A stretch of 64,000 bases of DNA from Puccinia triticina. Lineage: Eukaryota > Basidiomycota > Pucciniomycetes > Pucciniales > Pucciniaceae. Numbering within the stretch: the stretch's first letter is position 1; the number at the start of each line of letters is the position of its first letter. The notes under the pieces are model-generated. The model made no database searches. It was given only the letters and a program-made list of their open reading frames with translations, and was not told the origin of the DNA. Location of the stretch: contig NC_070568.1 in the NCBI RefSeq assembly GCF_026914185.1, positions 6,407,501 through 6,471,500 of the forward strand, written 5' to 3'. The position numbers and the translations under genes were made by a program. Shown one piece after another: positions 12,073-23,960 of the stretch.

Positions 12073-12726
12073 ATGACAAATGAGATAGCTCTCCCCAAGG
12101 ATCTGTCCCGCAGAAGCCCAAAACTAACACTCTTTGAAGGCGCCGCCGTCAACGTCGTGTATACAAACTTTCAAGAACTGCGCAATTGTTCTCGCCGCGA
12201 CGCAGCTCTCTACATGGCCAAAAGGGCGCTATTCAGCTCGACACCAAAAACCATCAGGAAACTGAACATGGTCATTGGCAAACGCCACCCCGCGAACGAA
12301 GTAACACTATCCGCAGTCGAGCTACGTGATATTCCCGGCTTCGCCATGAGGACTACTTGTCCGGTTTCTTCGGTTACGTCGATGGATCGGCCGGACCTCC
12401 ATATAACTCTGAAGATTGGCGCTCCAGTTCGATTGACCAAAGACCTCTGTTTAGCCGGGCACCAAAGTTCATTCAGCAATTTCACACGCGGGGCAAGGTT
12501 CGTTGTTCGGGGAGTCGATAATGATCACCTTGCAGTAGTCTCTATTGCAAACGGAGGCATTCATTGCGAAGTTATGATCAAGAGAATCATGAATTTTTGT
12601 GTGGATCCCCGTCAACCGGCCAATGTATTTCTGCGCTACCAATTTCCCGTCGTCTTAGCCTACGCAAGCCAAATCGACTGGATTTCCACCGAACAGCTTC
12701 CCATCTCTACTACAGTAACTGTTTAG
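12073..12726 (+). pseudogene. Helitron (PIF1-type) helicase C-terminal remnant
   Basis: This 217-codon frame aligns in order with the end of the Helitron B helicase: VVYTNFQEL (versus VYSDLRSM), YMAKRALFSSTPKTIRKLN (versus YLNARCILAPLNRNVKTLN), LKIGAPVRLTKDL (versus LKNRMPVVITRNM) and FLRYQFPVVLAYA (versus FYRYQFPVTPAFA). In helicases of this family the last block continues into the INKAQGQT motif needed for ATP hydrolysis. Here it changes to SQIDWISTEQ and the protein stops soon after, so the enzyme cannot be functional. Walker A and B motifs are absent and a TAG lies just before the ATG. It is a separate and more divergent Helitron lineage than Helitron B. Confidence 0.65.
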
Positions 12727-15122
12727 GGTTTGTGTTTAAAACCTTCTCTCCTACGCTGCCTTAACTGACACTTTATTTCCGATTTCATCTCAAGACTCTG
12801 CAATAGGGGTTAAACTTTTCATATTCTTTATAAATTTACAAATTTCAGTAAAGCGCGGAAGGACAGCATATTATTTCGGTTTTGGTGAGCGAAATTCCGC
12901 TGAGACACATGCAATAATTGAAACAACTCAGGTTATTTGCAATTAAATTGTCATTGTTATCTAGTATGATAGTGCCAACCTCCATACCCCCGCAAAACCG
13001 TGATTTAATGTCATCGTGTTTGAGGGCGATTGAATTTGCCCAGATGAGGCCTAGGAGATGAAGATGCTAGTCAGCTCAATCAGAAAGAACCATCTGCGTT
13101 TGTAATCATTTGCACATCAATAATTATCGTTCCCATTCCTGCGTCGTCCCAATAAGGGTGCCAACAAACCAGGCCCAACCGCCAACGACCCGATGACCAA
13201 TACCTGCCAGACTACACGCTTCAACAGAAACTATGTCAATTCCATTGATAAAATTCTCCGGCTGCATAAACAATTAATCTCAAGTCAAAATTAACCCCCC
13301 TCATTCACTCATCTTCGTCTTTTGGTTCATACATGTTGAATCAGTGAGAGCGCCACGGCCCCGGCCATAGTCAATTGCAGTATTTGATTGAAACGTCCCA
13401 ACTGCATTTATCGTTATCCCCCGTTGATGTTTGCCGATAAGCTTAGGTCTCTAGGAACCAACACTGTCCGGAAGCTTGGAGCTGAAGTGGTCTCCTATCA
13501 TGGTTGCCATTAATTGAGCCATCCAAGCTGTACGTGGAACCCACGGTTGATCGACTTGCTGGGAGATAGCGAGCTGGATTATTCACTCCGAGACTCTTCC
13601 ACATCGGTGTTTCCTCCAGTTCAACGTGAAACGCTGCTATAGGGTTATGTTCTGCTATTTCATGTACCGCAATTTACTCAGATGACTACAAACCCGTCAG
13701 CAAATCGGTCCAACATGTTAGTATGACATGAGTAATATAAACTGCCATTAGCAATGACTCACATCATGATTAAAATCAAGATTCGCGCGAAATGTTATTC
13801 GGCCTTCAGCTGGCAATTGGTTCAACGTGAGAAGAAGAGCATCATTGACCCTCATTCGCCAGTAAGATGCCCTAGGCTCATTTTGTCTTGCTATACAAGT
13901 CGGTTAATGTGTTGATGAAGATTCCATGGATCGTGATTGAGTTAGTTTTACTGGGTGAGGGGATTTGAGTTATTTGATGGCCAATTGACCGCCCTTATAA
14001 CGACCGCTCGCCCCGCTTCCCGCAGACGCCATCAACGATTTGTGGGTGGAAAGCTCAGTAAGCATAACCCCGGGCTCATCAATTATTTTATCGCCTGGGA
14101 CGGGTGCGCTGCAGAAGCCAAGCTCTGCCAGCCGTGTTTAGAACAACGACTAAACTAAGTCGTTCCAAACACGCTATATAGTCACGTTGAAATTACTTAG
14201 GTACACACACGTGTATATACCGCTGAGCGAGATTCCAATTCTTCGTAGCTTTCCTCCCCGGAGGAATCATGATTACCATTGGCATAGTCCACCCAACGCA
14301 GCCAGCCCAATTAGAACGCACAGGCTTAAACCTAGTCGACTACACGTTAACACTCGATCAACCGGCCCGCGGCCTTCTTAAGATGTGGAAATGTCCCACT
14401 GGCTTTTAGCCTGCCGTTATCAATCAATAAGCAACCTGCTGAGAATCCACCCACTCAAAGGGGCGTAAATAAGTGATAGGCGAATTCAACAGCACATGCA
14501 TTTGTTACTCCTCCACAACAAGTTTGCAGTTAGGTTCGCCATATTGTTCCACAGCAGCCAATCAACGTGTAATATTTATATTCCTATTTGCGGGCGTTAG
14601 AGGTAAGAAAAACTAATTCCGTAGCCATCTTCGACTTCTTTAAGACGATCAAAACAAAACTCAACGAATAGTTTTGGGCTGCGGTCAACCTCTTATAGCC
14701 CTAACGCACAATGTAGTAGCTCATCCACCTTTGTTTATCTGGATCAGCGGACATGAAGCACGCCGTCGAGCTAGGTTCCAAAATAGTTCATCAAGGTAGA
14801 ATTTAACACATCACCAATGATCAACTTGACAATAATTACGACGTCCAGTTGGATCGACGCACGACGATCTGTCAGTTGTACTCGAGTGAAAGGGTCTAAT
14901 CCTCAATTTGATTTTCTGCGCCCGTCAAATTACCACCGAAGATTTTCCCCGCAATAACCTAAGTCCGTGGGGTGTCAGCTAGATTATAGAAGCCGACTCA
15001 ATCCAAAACTCACCCTAACCAATAGCTCTCCGGTTACCGGGCTTATGCCGTCCAATTCTCCAACAAACGATGCAACTAATCCAGATTGAAATATGTCACG
15101 TGAGGATATCTTGATTACTGAT
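12727..15122. other. No gene recognised
   Basis: All frames are short and unconvincing, and no terminal inverted repeats or direct repeats stand out. Probably decayed Helitron or other transposon sequence, judging from both flanks. Confidence 0.4.
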
Positions 15123-15742
15123 TCATCGATAATATATCTGGCTAAGAACGGGTTCAATGGAGCGGTCTAATACCCACCAGGTTTCAGTGCGTGTCTTCCA
15201 TGAAGGTCGTTGATGACTCACCTCTTCTTTATGCTCCACTGTAACTTCCGTAATGACGGCAGTACCCATAAATCTTGACCTGTAAGACTTGACATCGCAT
15301 ATTGTCCCGGTGCCACTGATTTTCACCGGCTCGCCAATCTCAAACTCATTCTCCATTGGCGAGTCCAAGATGACAGCATCGACATAGTGAAACTCTAGAC
15401 CATTACCCCCGCGAGCCACTTTTCCATGCGCCTTGTAAGTGACGCCAACTTCGAGGTGGTTACCGATGAAATTGAGAGCGCGAAGATTCACCGTATAGGA
15501 TCTACATAATAAAGAAGATGTGCCAGGTACTCGCCTAACGCATCTCGCGTAATCAGGAGGTTCCGCGGATGGCGACGGCGGCTCTTGAGAGGACTGGGGT
15601 CTAGTGTCAACGAGAAACTCATTGGAAATTTCACAATGGCACTCACACTAAGCAATGGGATAAAGTCGCCATCGAACTCCATGCAAGATGAGCGCGGTGT
15701 TTTGTTGTAGACGACGACACATTTAGTGGCCATACTAGTCAT
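15123..15742 (-). pseudogene. Decayed homologue of the OB-like Helitron-associated gene
   Basis: On the minus strand a start at 15742 leads to CVVVYNKTPRSS and FIPLLS, then a GTGAGTGCC...CACTAG intron, a short middle segment, a GTACCT...ATGTAG intron, and a long exon carrying YTVNLRALNFIGNHLEVGVT, YKAHGKVARG, VKISGTGTICDV and AVITEVTVEH. This exon matches exon 2 of the plus-strand gene at 10425-11179. In the simplest splice the middle segment shifts frame, so I treat it as a pseudogene, although an alternative splice could rescue it. No stop occurs in the long exon until 15123. It lies in opposite orientation to its homologue, so the 7.5-16.7 kb region is a mosaic of at least two old elements. 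Confidence 0.5.
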
Positions 15743-16524
15743 GTTGAGGCGTTCCGCAGAATTTGGTCGATGAGTGTGTAAGCGTCGTCCAGAATTCAAC
15801 TCGTGCGGAGCGCTCTAAGTTTTTGGGTGACATCATTTCCATCGACCTCTAACAATTCACGCAACATCGCCATGAAAGGCGGGTCAACATATGACGTGTA
15901 TCCATTATCAGACATGCAGGACCTTTGATTTCATGTGAAACGCGCATGACGCAAAACATAACCCGTACTCCATCTTACCAAAGCCTTTGCTGCACATTGG
16001 CCAGACAACAATGAGGAAACCCCATTTCATTCAACCGGCCCCTATGCATTATGCGTGCCCGGGGAGGACATTAGTTCAAGTAGCATCAATTTTCCACTTC
16101 TGTTCGAGACTCGCTTCATCATGCAAAAGTCCCAAGGGTTATGCGTTTGCGGCCATCGTGAAATCGATGACATTCATCAGTAGGCGCAAATAAACATCCA
16201 TTTTTCCATTGAATTTTCTCCTCTAGAAGGAATGCTAGGCAGATATTATGCATTAAAACACACTTATCAGAAGCCAAGGTGAATCAAGTTATACACAGTG
16301 ATGATTAATCTATGGTGAGTTTGAGGGCAGGAAATATTCGGTGGCATCGGCGCGGTGTTTCTCGGTTTTTCACCAACAAACTCGGTTTTGACCAAGAGAT
16401 CCAGACGATGAACAGCTTATGGGAGATTGTTGCAAACATCGGAGACTCGGACCTGCGTGCCAAAATCGCTTTCGGCTTGTCACGCCTGACGACTGATCCA
16501 CCGTTGATGTCATGTTACAACAAT
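15743..16524. other. No gene recognised
   Basis: Short frames only (for example 15987-16193 and 16312-16557), none resembling a known protein or joining into a spliced frame. Confidence 0.35.
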
Positions 16525-16634
16525 AGGTTAATCCATCTAAGGTCAAATGTAAAGTGAATTATCCTTTAGCCCCTCTCGTAGGTTAATCCATGTAAGGTCA
16601 AATGCAAATTCAATTATCATTTAGCCTCTCCTGT
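16525..16634. repeat. Two tandem copies of a 55-bp unit
   Basis: The unit beginning AGGTTAATCCATCTAAGGTC is repeated 55 bases later as AGGTTAATCCATGTAAGGTC, with a handful of differences across the full length and both copies ending in TTTAGCC...CTCTC. It lies about 0.5 kb past the 3' end of the Helitron B Rep/helicase gene, and could be part of that element's 3' region. Confidence 0.75.
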
Positions 16635-16654
16635 GTTTGGCATTGAGTGGCAAT

Positions 16655-16696
16655 CACCGTTGCAGTAAGACGTACAAGTACGCAGCCTCAACGGTG
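16655..16696. repeat. Two-tier hairpin, candidate 3' hairpin of Helitron B
   Basis: The outer arms CACCGTTG (16655-16662) and CAACGGTG (16689-16696) are perfect complements. Inside them CGTAC-AA-GTACG (16671-16682) forms a second perfect stem. Helitrons carry a hairpin just inside a CTRR 3' end, and this one is in the right area, 0.4 kb beyond the Rep/helicase stop. I could not identify a convincing CTRR terminus (YYAG on this strand) at the usual 10-12 base distance, so the role is unproven. Confidence 0.35.
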
Positions 16697-17113
16697 TTTT
16701 AATATTGGACCCATCACTATACGGGATGCGGCAGTGCGAAAGGTCATTTAGCGTTCTATCGAGCCCATTTATTGTCTGTCACGGAGCAATTATTGCTATT
16801 TGACATGTGTTTATGTGATTTCTCAAGCGAGAGAGCTTGTCTGCCATTTAAACTTTAATCATAAAGAAAAAATCAATTTAGGTTGATCATCAAATCTGCT
16901 TGATGATTAATGTACAAATAATCAGTCCCTTGAGTTAACATAGTTTCGGCGGATAGCATAAACGAATTGAGAAAAATCTACTTCATCGGGGCTCATGGAA
17001 ATGTGACTACCTGAATTAACAATGAAAAAAGGGCGAGTTGAGTGGTGTGCTGTTGAGATGACAGATGGAGCAGGATGAAAATCCAACGTACAGAAGAAAA
17101 ACCTCCTTCAGCG

Positions 17114-20100
17114 TCAAGTTGATGATTGTTCGAAAATCCTCTTATGTACAACATTGATGACCCCGTCTCAAATGGTTGGTTTTGTCACAAGGAGATCATT
17201 AACGTTCAACACTCGCGAGAGTGCCACATAAAGTTGACCATGAGAAAAAACATCGGTTGATAAGTAGACCCCTACTCTTGAGAAGGTTTGGCCTTGCGCT
17301 TTATTGATCAACATAGCAAAGGCGGGTGTAACGGGAAACTGATAGCGGTAGAAGCTAAGCCCTGAACGCGGTGAGCCTTTGTTGTGGAGCTTAACTCGAG
17401 GCAACATTACAACCCGACCTCGGTGAGGACCAGTCATTAACTGGCCTCTGAGGTAGACATGGCTGACATCAAGAAGGAACATTCAAGTACCGTTACAAAT
17501 TCCACCGTTGATGTTCATATTGCGCGTGATGACAACTGGCATTCTGTTCTTCAGTGTTATCAAGTGTTCTGGCAAACCCGAGATTGAAATTTTGTTTAAA
17601 GATTCCTCGGGCAAGCTATCATAAGCGTCAGGGTCAGGGGTATCGATTGATTTCAAGTCTATGCGCTCCCCGGGCAGAACATCAATTATTCTGTCGTTGA
17701 GGGTTTTCACGTTGCGGTTCAATGGGGCCAGTATACACCGGGCGTTTAAATATTTGACGCAGTCTTCACTTGCTCTGTTTTCCATTGATCGAAGGTCGGA
17801 ATACACAAAATCAATTAAGCAAGAGTTCATGTCTTCCGGGTTATCACGGGAAACCAACGATATTCCGTCAAGCGAAGTGATCCCGAAGTCTTCCGATTGG
17901 TCTTTCCCCTCGCCCAATCGTAGCAAGGATTTAGCAAAAGTGCGGTTCGCGTTTGTCAAGGGGCCAGATAATGCCGATGCTAATCTCATGTTTTCAGTTA
18001 GATGAAATTCATCAATTTTGTCCCAGAGTGAAGATGATTTCAATGTCGCCGCATACAATGGGGGGAATTCATTATATTTGACAACCGGGAGGGTTTGACG
18101 AAAATCACCGGAAAAAATAACGGTTTTCCCGCCGAATGGCTTCGTGCAATTTGATAAGCGTTGGAGCATTCTATCAACAGAATCGACACAGTTCTTATGT
18201 ATGGTAACTATCTCGTCCCAGATGATCAAAGAAGCATCGACAAGCTGTTTTCCTAGTAATGTATCGAGGTCAATTGGACATTCGGCGCCCTTTTCAACGT
18301 CAATCGGTATTTTGAAGGCCAAGTGAGCAGTTTGGCCAGTCCTCAAGAGCAGTGCTGCAACACCCGATGAGGCTGTGACGACGCTCAAGGTGCCTCGTGC
18401 ATCAGCAAAGTCGATAATCGCATTTAAGAGGAAAGTTTTTCCGGTTCCTCCGGGCCCGTCAAGGTAATAAACTTTTGGTTTCCCGGCAACAATGCTTGAC
18501 TTTACTTTGTTGAAGAACTTCAGTTGCGCGCGGTTGAACTGCCGCTTCTGCAAAATTAAACGGTTGCGAATTGTGTATATATCTTCGCCTCCTTCGCGCT
18601 CGCGTTCCAAATTGGCCAGTTTACGCTTGTCTGCTCTACTGATCATAATGCCGCAGCTTGCCAAATTATTACTCATCTCTTGGAGTATAGACTCGAGCCG
18701 GAATAGTGCGAGCACGCGGCATTCGTCGGTCCGGAGAACGCGGCTCGTCCTGTCTTTCATATCCAAGCAAGGGGTATCATCGGTGAAATTTTCGAAATGA
18801 TCTTCGAATAATTGCTTTGGGTCGGAGGGTCTGGAATGAACACACATCATCGCGTACATCTCAGCAAGTTTGTAGCCAGTCTGAGCCGCGGCCGCCTCAT
18901 GTAGCGTTTGATCGTAGAGGTAATCGTCCACCAAAAGCCCGAGCCAGTTGCACGCAATCTGATAGGACTTCGCTCAGCGTCCATCAACCGTCCGGAGCTC
19001 TTTATGTGATCGGCACCCTTTGCGGTGGAGGAGAAGGACTCTCAAATAGAATTTTTCACCAACTGAAAAGGAAACGGAATAGATGCGGCCAACGGCTTCA
19101 TCTTTCTTTTTCCGCGGGAGCCAGGCCTTCTTTGACTTATCCCACCAGAAGAAGGCGGGAATATCTTTGTAAAGCAATGACCGCGCTGTTCTGCCGTTGG
19201 CTCCAACAGCATCTTTCTGGTTCAACCTCATGAAGCCTATGAGTGTTGTTTGGGTTGCCTTTCCAGATTTAATCTGACCTTCCGCACCTTCACTTGAGTC
19301 GAAATATACCAATTGTTCACCGTAGTCGTGGATCGCGAGGCGGGTAACTGCAGGAGACCTTTCTGAGAGGGGAAACTTGAATAATCTCCAACAAGCTGGA
19401 AGGAGGTCATCAAAAGCTGAACAGATTAAGAGCTAAAAACAAATCCATAACGTACCTTCAGGAGCACTTATATATCAAGCGTCTATAAATGCTTTTGTCT
19501 CATCCGCTATGTCAAGGGCCATATAAGATCGATCGTGGCCCTTTGTGATGTACTTATAGAGATATTTTATTGTGGTTGTGTTGACAGGGATTTCGACGTT
19601 TATGTGACACTCAAACATTAGGGTCAAGAACTTGTTGTAGGGCACAACATGTCCATTATTGAAGGTTGTTGTGTGTTTCACCACTTCGCGATGATCGTCT
19701 CGACGGAGGTACGCGGGATATGCCCCGTCGATGATGACAGTTCTTGGGGTAAATGGTTTCGGGTAACCTAGCTTGCAGTTCGTTCCGTTCCAGCATGAGT
19801 GTCCGGAACAGGGCCCGTGTAACATGAATTTTGTGACGAGTTCATGAAGGCGAGGTTCGTAATATGGGTCAGGAATTTTGGCAGATACGAGCAAATCAAC
19901 CTCTTCTGGAGTAATTGGCCGGTCGCGACTATCGAGTGTTACCATCAAGTGGAGGTGCGGTAGGCCCCGTTTTTGGAACTCAATCACTGAAACATGAGCC
20001 ACTGATTTTCCAAGCCGCCCCATTTTGATGATTTGAAATAGAAGTGCCTTGACCTTGAGATGAAACACGCGGGCAACAATAGTCAGGTGGTTGACGGGTG

Positions 20101-21571
20101 ATTCGCCGGCGGGTATCAATGAAGTTATTTCGAACCAATTTGGGTTTGCGGTCATGGTTATGAATAAGGAGGGTGGCCCGTACTTGCGGCAAATTGCCAT
20201 CGAATCGTGATATAGCTGAGTCATACCTCGCGGGCTCCCAATGAAGGTCGACGGGAGGATGACTCGGCGGCCACTAATAACCCCTTGATTCTTGAGTCCC
20301 TTAACCAGCGACTTGTACATATCGGCTTTGAGTTTTGACTGGTTCATGACGATGAAATTCATGCGAACTCCTTCAACGACTATGTACATGTCAACCACTA
20401 TCTCTTGGAGCAAAGCCGCCCCGTGGAGTATGGCTGAGAAGTGGCCGCGCCGCTCGAACAGCATGAAGGCAAACCATTCGAGGGAACCGACCAACCTATT
20501 ATGAACTGAGGGGAAATCAGTTTAGCGTTTAATATAAGCTGAACCTGCGTCTTACCTCGTGATGTAGTCGCAGCATACATATTGTCCCATTGTTGTTCGC
20601 CGTATGGGAAGAATAAGGGGTATTGAAGAGGGAAATAGGAAGAGTGTTTATCTGAGATTTCCTGTAGTTTGCCGTTGGCCCGGTGAAGTAGAATTTGTCG
20701 ATCCTCTATAACTTCTCCACTTCCCCTGACAACAATTGCAACTTCGTCCGAAGTAGGTTGATTGTAACGCTTCGGATTGCAGCCAGGCCTTGGGACCCCC
20801 TGTAGTTTGAGTGTGGCGGAAGGGTTGGTCCGGAGCACGTCGTTGGCAGCGCGGTAGACTATGGCATAGGGGTTGTTGGCGTATAGGAAGTCCATGAGAA
20901 ACTTTACAAGAGATTGTTTCATCCTAGCGCCTCTTCCGGTGTTACCCATTGCACCCTGAGCCCTTGATATGCGGAGATTAGCTTTGTTGGTCCCGCGATC
21001 CCCGACGACAAATATTTGTGCGAAACCAGGGGCTTCATTTTGGGGTGGCTTGACGCTCGAAATGAGGTGAGCAAGAGAACCCAATACGCGAAATACGTAG
21101 ATGCCACGTTGACCCTGAACAGACGGGTCGACCTCCGCTCCCAATGAAGTGAAAGATACTGAATTGTTATACATCCTGATGAGTTCTTTAAAATTGGCAG
21201 AATCTGAAGAAGACGTCAGCTCGAGGCCCTGAGATATGATGTGAAGGCTTACCCTTGGAGGTTCCATTAAATAGGTGTTCGAGTTTGACGGGAAAATGGG
21301 GCGCAGAAGGAGCGAAACCGGGCAACGAGACCTTGTTCTTCTGGCAACACATTGAGAAACTGATATTTGTCTTTTTGGCATCCGCGAGAGCGGCTTCCTC
21401 AAGAAAAAGTAGTGCACCGCATGAAGCACATGATATGTTGCAGAGTCCAAGGCGATGTGGTGTCGTGAAATCAATTGAATTTTTGATTGAATTCTCGTTG
21501 TTCATGTCTGCCTTTTGTACCGCCTTGCCGCATGACTCAACGATTTTTCGGGTATGGGTAAGTTCTTCCAT
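17114..21571 (-). pseudogene. Helitron B Rep/helicase transposase, full length but with four in-frame TGA codons
   Basis: Exons 21571-21253, 21203-20556, 20505-19456 and 19395-17114 join in phase to 1433 codons, with introns starting GTAAGCC, GTAAGAC and GTACGTT. Domains in order: a zinc-finger-like CNISCASCG...CC region (residues about 45-80); Rep nuclease with HUH motif GLPHLHLM (His about 506 and 508) and tyrosines in KYLYKYITKG (about 637 and 641); PIF1-type helicase with Walker A GPGGTGKT (about 986-993), DEI Walker B, and the C-terminal INKAQGQT and YVALSR motifs. The four stops are TGA at 19475-19477, 18974-18976, 17483-17485 and 17168-17170. Each falls in conserved sequence where Arg is expected (FIDA*YISAPE, NGT*MFLL), and homology runs on to a natural stop at 17114. 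There are no frameshifts. This suggests a young copy disabled by C-to-T changes. It would drive rolling-circle transposition in the nucleus if intact. Confidence 0.9.
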
Positions 21572-22534
21572 GTCGCGGTTTCAAAATGGTGAAAATGATA
21601 GTGCCAAGCGGATGACTTATACCAAGTGTGTTGAATTTGAGGTCGAGTGTAGTGTATACGTTGGGTGCGATCCTTATCATTTGATCAAGTTATGTGGAAC
21701 CCATTCCTAGCAGCGAAACCGCATCAATCAACAATTAGTAAGAATACAAATTTGAGGTGAATTTTATAAGTCTGCAACTCACGTAAAAGCGGATCAATCT
21801 TCAAACGAGTGCTCAGTTTATTTCGATGTGAGTGTGAGAAAGGTTGAGAGCCTGCGGGTTGTCAAGGCTGAGCTGTAGGACGCGGCCTCTTTTCATAACC
21901 ACGCGGAGGCCTTTGAGCTACTGTGGAGGGTAATAATCCCGGGGGATTGAACGGGGAGTTCAAGTTCGCAGGTTATATCAATGATTACGCTCTATTAACA
22001 CCAATCTTGATTCACAAGAAATCTAGAGATTCATATCCGACATGAGTGTCATCTCCTGTCACTGATTTTGTTCTCCGCAGCTGCCGTGGCTAAATCAATG
22101 CAATTTGGGTGTTGATTTCCTCTGGTGTGGCGGATGAGGATCAATTGCGAGTAAAATAAATTGATGGTATTGGGAGCATTGAGGAAGTATCTTTACAACG
22201 GGATTTCGGGTGATATGTCGAGGGACGCAAAATGATATCTGGTGATATAGTAGGGTATGAACAGGGGAAAGGCGAGGTGAGGGTGGGGGAAAACAGATCG
22301 ACAATCATAGTGGTTAATCACGTGAGCCGCCCATAAGTCTATTTACAACAAGGCCTGGTGTGATGAAAGCTGAGAAGTGATGGAAACGGTGAACTCAAAG
22401 GTGAACTATAGACAATTGAAAAGAGTTACATCGCCCACACTGAATGGCAGGCGAGATAGACGCGATAGGAAGTGAGCTACCAACGCATCGCCCGCGTAGA
22501 AGTGAGGAAAAAGGAAAAACAGAACGTAGGACGA
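21572..22534. promoter_or_regulatory. Spacer between the two Helitron B genes
   Basis: No protein-like frame is present. It must hold the promoter and leader of the Rep/helicase gene and the terminator of the accessory gene, both on the minus strand. An upstream non-coding or short coding exon of the Rep/helicase gene cannot be excluded, because MEELTHTRK at 21571 is simply the first in-frame ATG. Confidence 0.35.
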
Positions 22535-23744
22535 TCAGGATCGTTTCATCCTCTTAGCCGCCTCCTTCAAGACGTCTTTCCGCAGGCGCCCGCGGGGTTT
22601 CGGCTTCACCTCGGGCTCCAAATCTTCTTTGAAGTCCTCTTCGGAGGCCGTCTCGCCGTCATCGGACTCCTTGAGTCGGGGAGCGCGTCCTTTTCCCTTT
22701 GAGCCTTTTGCGGGCGACGGCGGCGAAGGCGCTACGCGGTTGGGTGAATTGCTCGCCCCAGACCCTGACGCAATGGCGTTGTTGCTTGTGTTGGGGGTGA
22801 ATTTTGTACTGGAGTGTTGTCAGCTGACGATCAAGTCTACAAAGGCGAATTGAAGCTCACGGGGTGCAGGCCTTTTTCCCCGAGTTTGGAACACTCGCAT
22901 TTGGAGTTGTGAGTAAATGATTGCTGCCAATCTGATGTCCGGAGGTGACCGCCACATGGCTCACCTGAGAAGAGAGTTAGCCATTGGTCATGACTGAAAA
23001 CAAATGAGTCACTCACCACAACTACAGCAGAGTGGGAGTCCATCTCAAAATCTACCAATCTACCTGTGAGCTTCAATTTGCGACCCACCACATACAGGTT
23101 GAACGTGTTGACATGCAACTTGGTGCCGGGGACGAGATACTTGATAGTAAATTGCTTGTGGGCGCGGTCCTATGAGTAGGTCAGTATTTAAACTATCTAA
23201 TGAATGGATTGTCTCAACTAACTTGCGCGTCCCAATCATTATGGTTGACAATGACTTCGAGGTTTGATGTGCCATCGCCGGCGTCCGACACTATTTCACG
23301 TCGAGATGCGACAACACCGAGCAAATTGACTACTGCTTTGTTGACGAACACCAAGTTATTGTCGAGGACCGGCATGACTGGCGCGGAAACTTCCTGAACA
23401 TAGCTAAGTTTGGGTGTTGATCCGTCGTTTAGCGGCATGAACTTCCCGGAGAGGTAATAAATAAAGGCGGGGTCCAGCACGTTATTGAGCGCGGTATTTG
23501 TGGTGAGGTTTATCTCGAAGTCTTCCGACTTGGTATTCGATGCGCCGGCGCATTGAAGAAAGCTTGGTGTGGTGATGTTGCCGTACTGGTTTGCTCGGAC
23601 GGCTTCTGGGACGGACTAAGTTTCATGGGTGAGAAGAATAAACGGTAGATGTGACACAAAAATAAGAAGTGTACGTACCTCGCTGAGTGGCTCAAAAAGG
23701 CCAGTCATATTGGCAGGGTGGTTGGGGTTGCGACCGGACGACAT
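22535..23744 (-). CDS. Intact five-exon accessory protein of Helitron B, basic C-terminal tail
   Basis: Exons 23744-23679, 23615-23223, 23169-23017, 22964-22861 and 22808-22535 join in phase to 329 residues plus TGA. The four introns are 52-64 nt long with GTACGT, GTTAGT, GTGAGT and GTGAGC donors and AG acceptors. The N-terminal two thirds is a compact beta-rich domain (YYLSGKFMPLND, LEVIVNHNDWD, KLKLTGRLVDFEMD, AVVVVSHVAV). The KLKLTGRLVDF pattern with a following hydrophobic strand resembles an OB fold. The last 80 residues are Pro/Ser-rich, then acidic (ESDDGETASEEDFKEDLEPE), and end in a basic tail (GRLRKDVLKEAAKRMKRS) that could be a nuclear signal. It lies 0.96 kb upstream of, and on the same strand as, the Rep/helicase. 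A single-stranded DNA-binding helper is a plausible role, as RPA-like genes accompany some plant Helitrons. That is inference; I do not recognise the family. Confidence 0.75.
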
Positions 23745-23960
23745 GCTGTTAGTGAATCGGCTCGGCGGGGTAACAGGAGAAGGGGTAGATGGGTGAAATG
23801 TTAGGTCGAGATGGGTGTCCTGGCAGAGTGGAGGGGAGATGGAGTAGTGAAGGTGAGGGGAGCAGTGAGGGGAATAGGAGTGGACGTGGCTCACTTTTAT
23901 AGACCTCCTCAACGGAAGCTAGAGAGGCTCGCTGACTCTACGGAAGCACTAAAGTTATGT

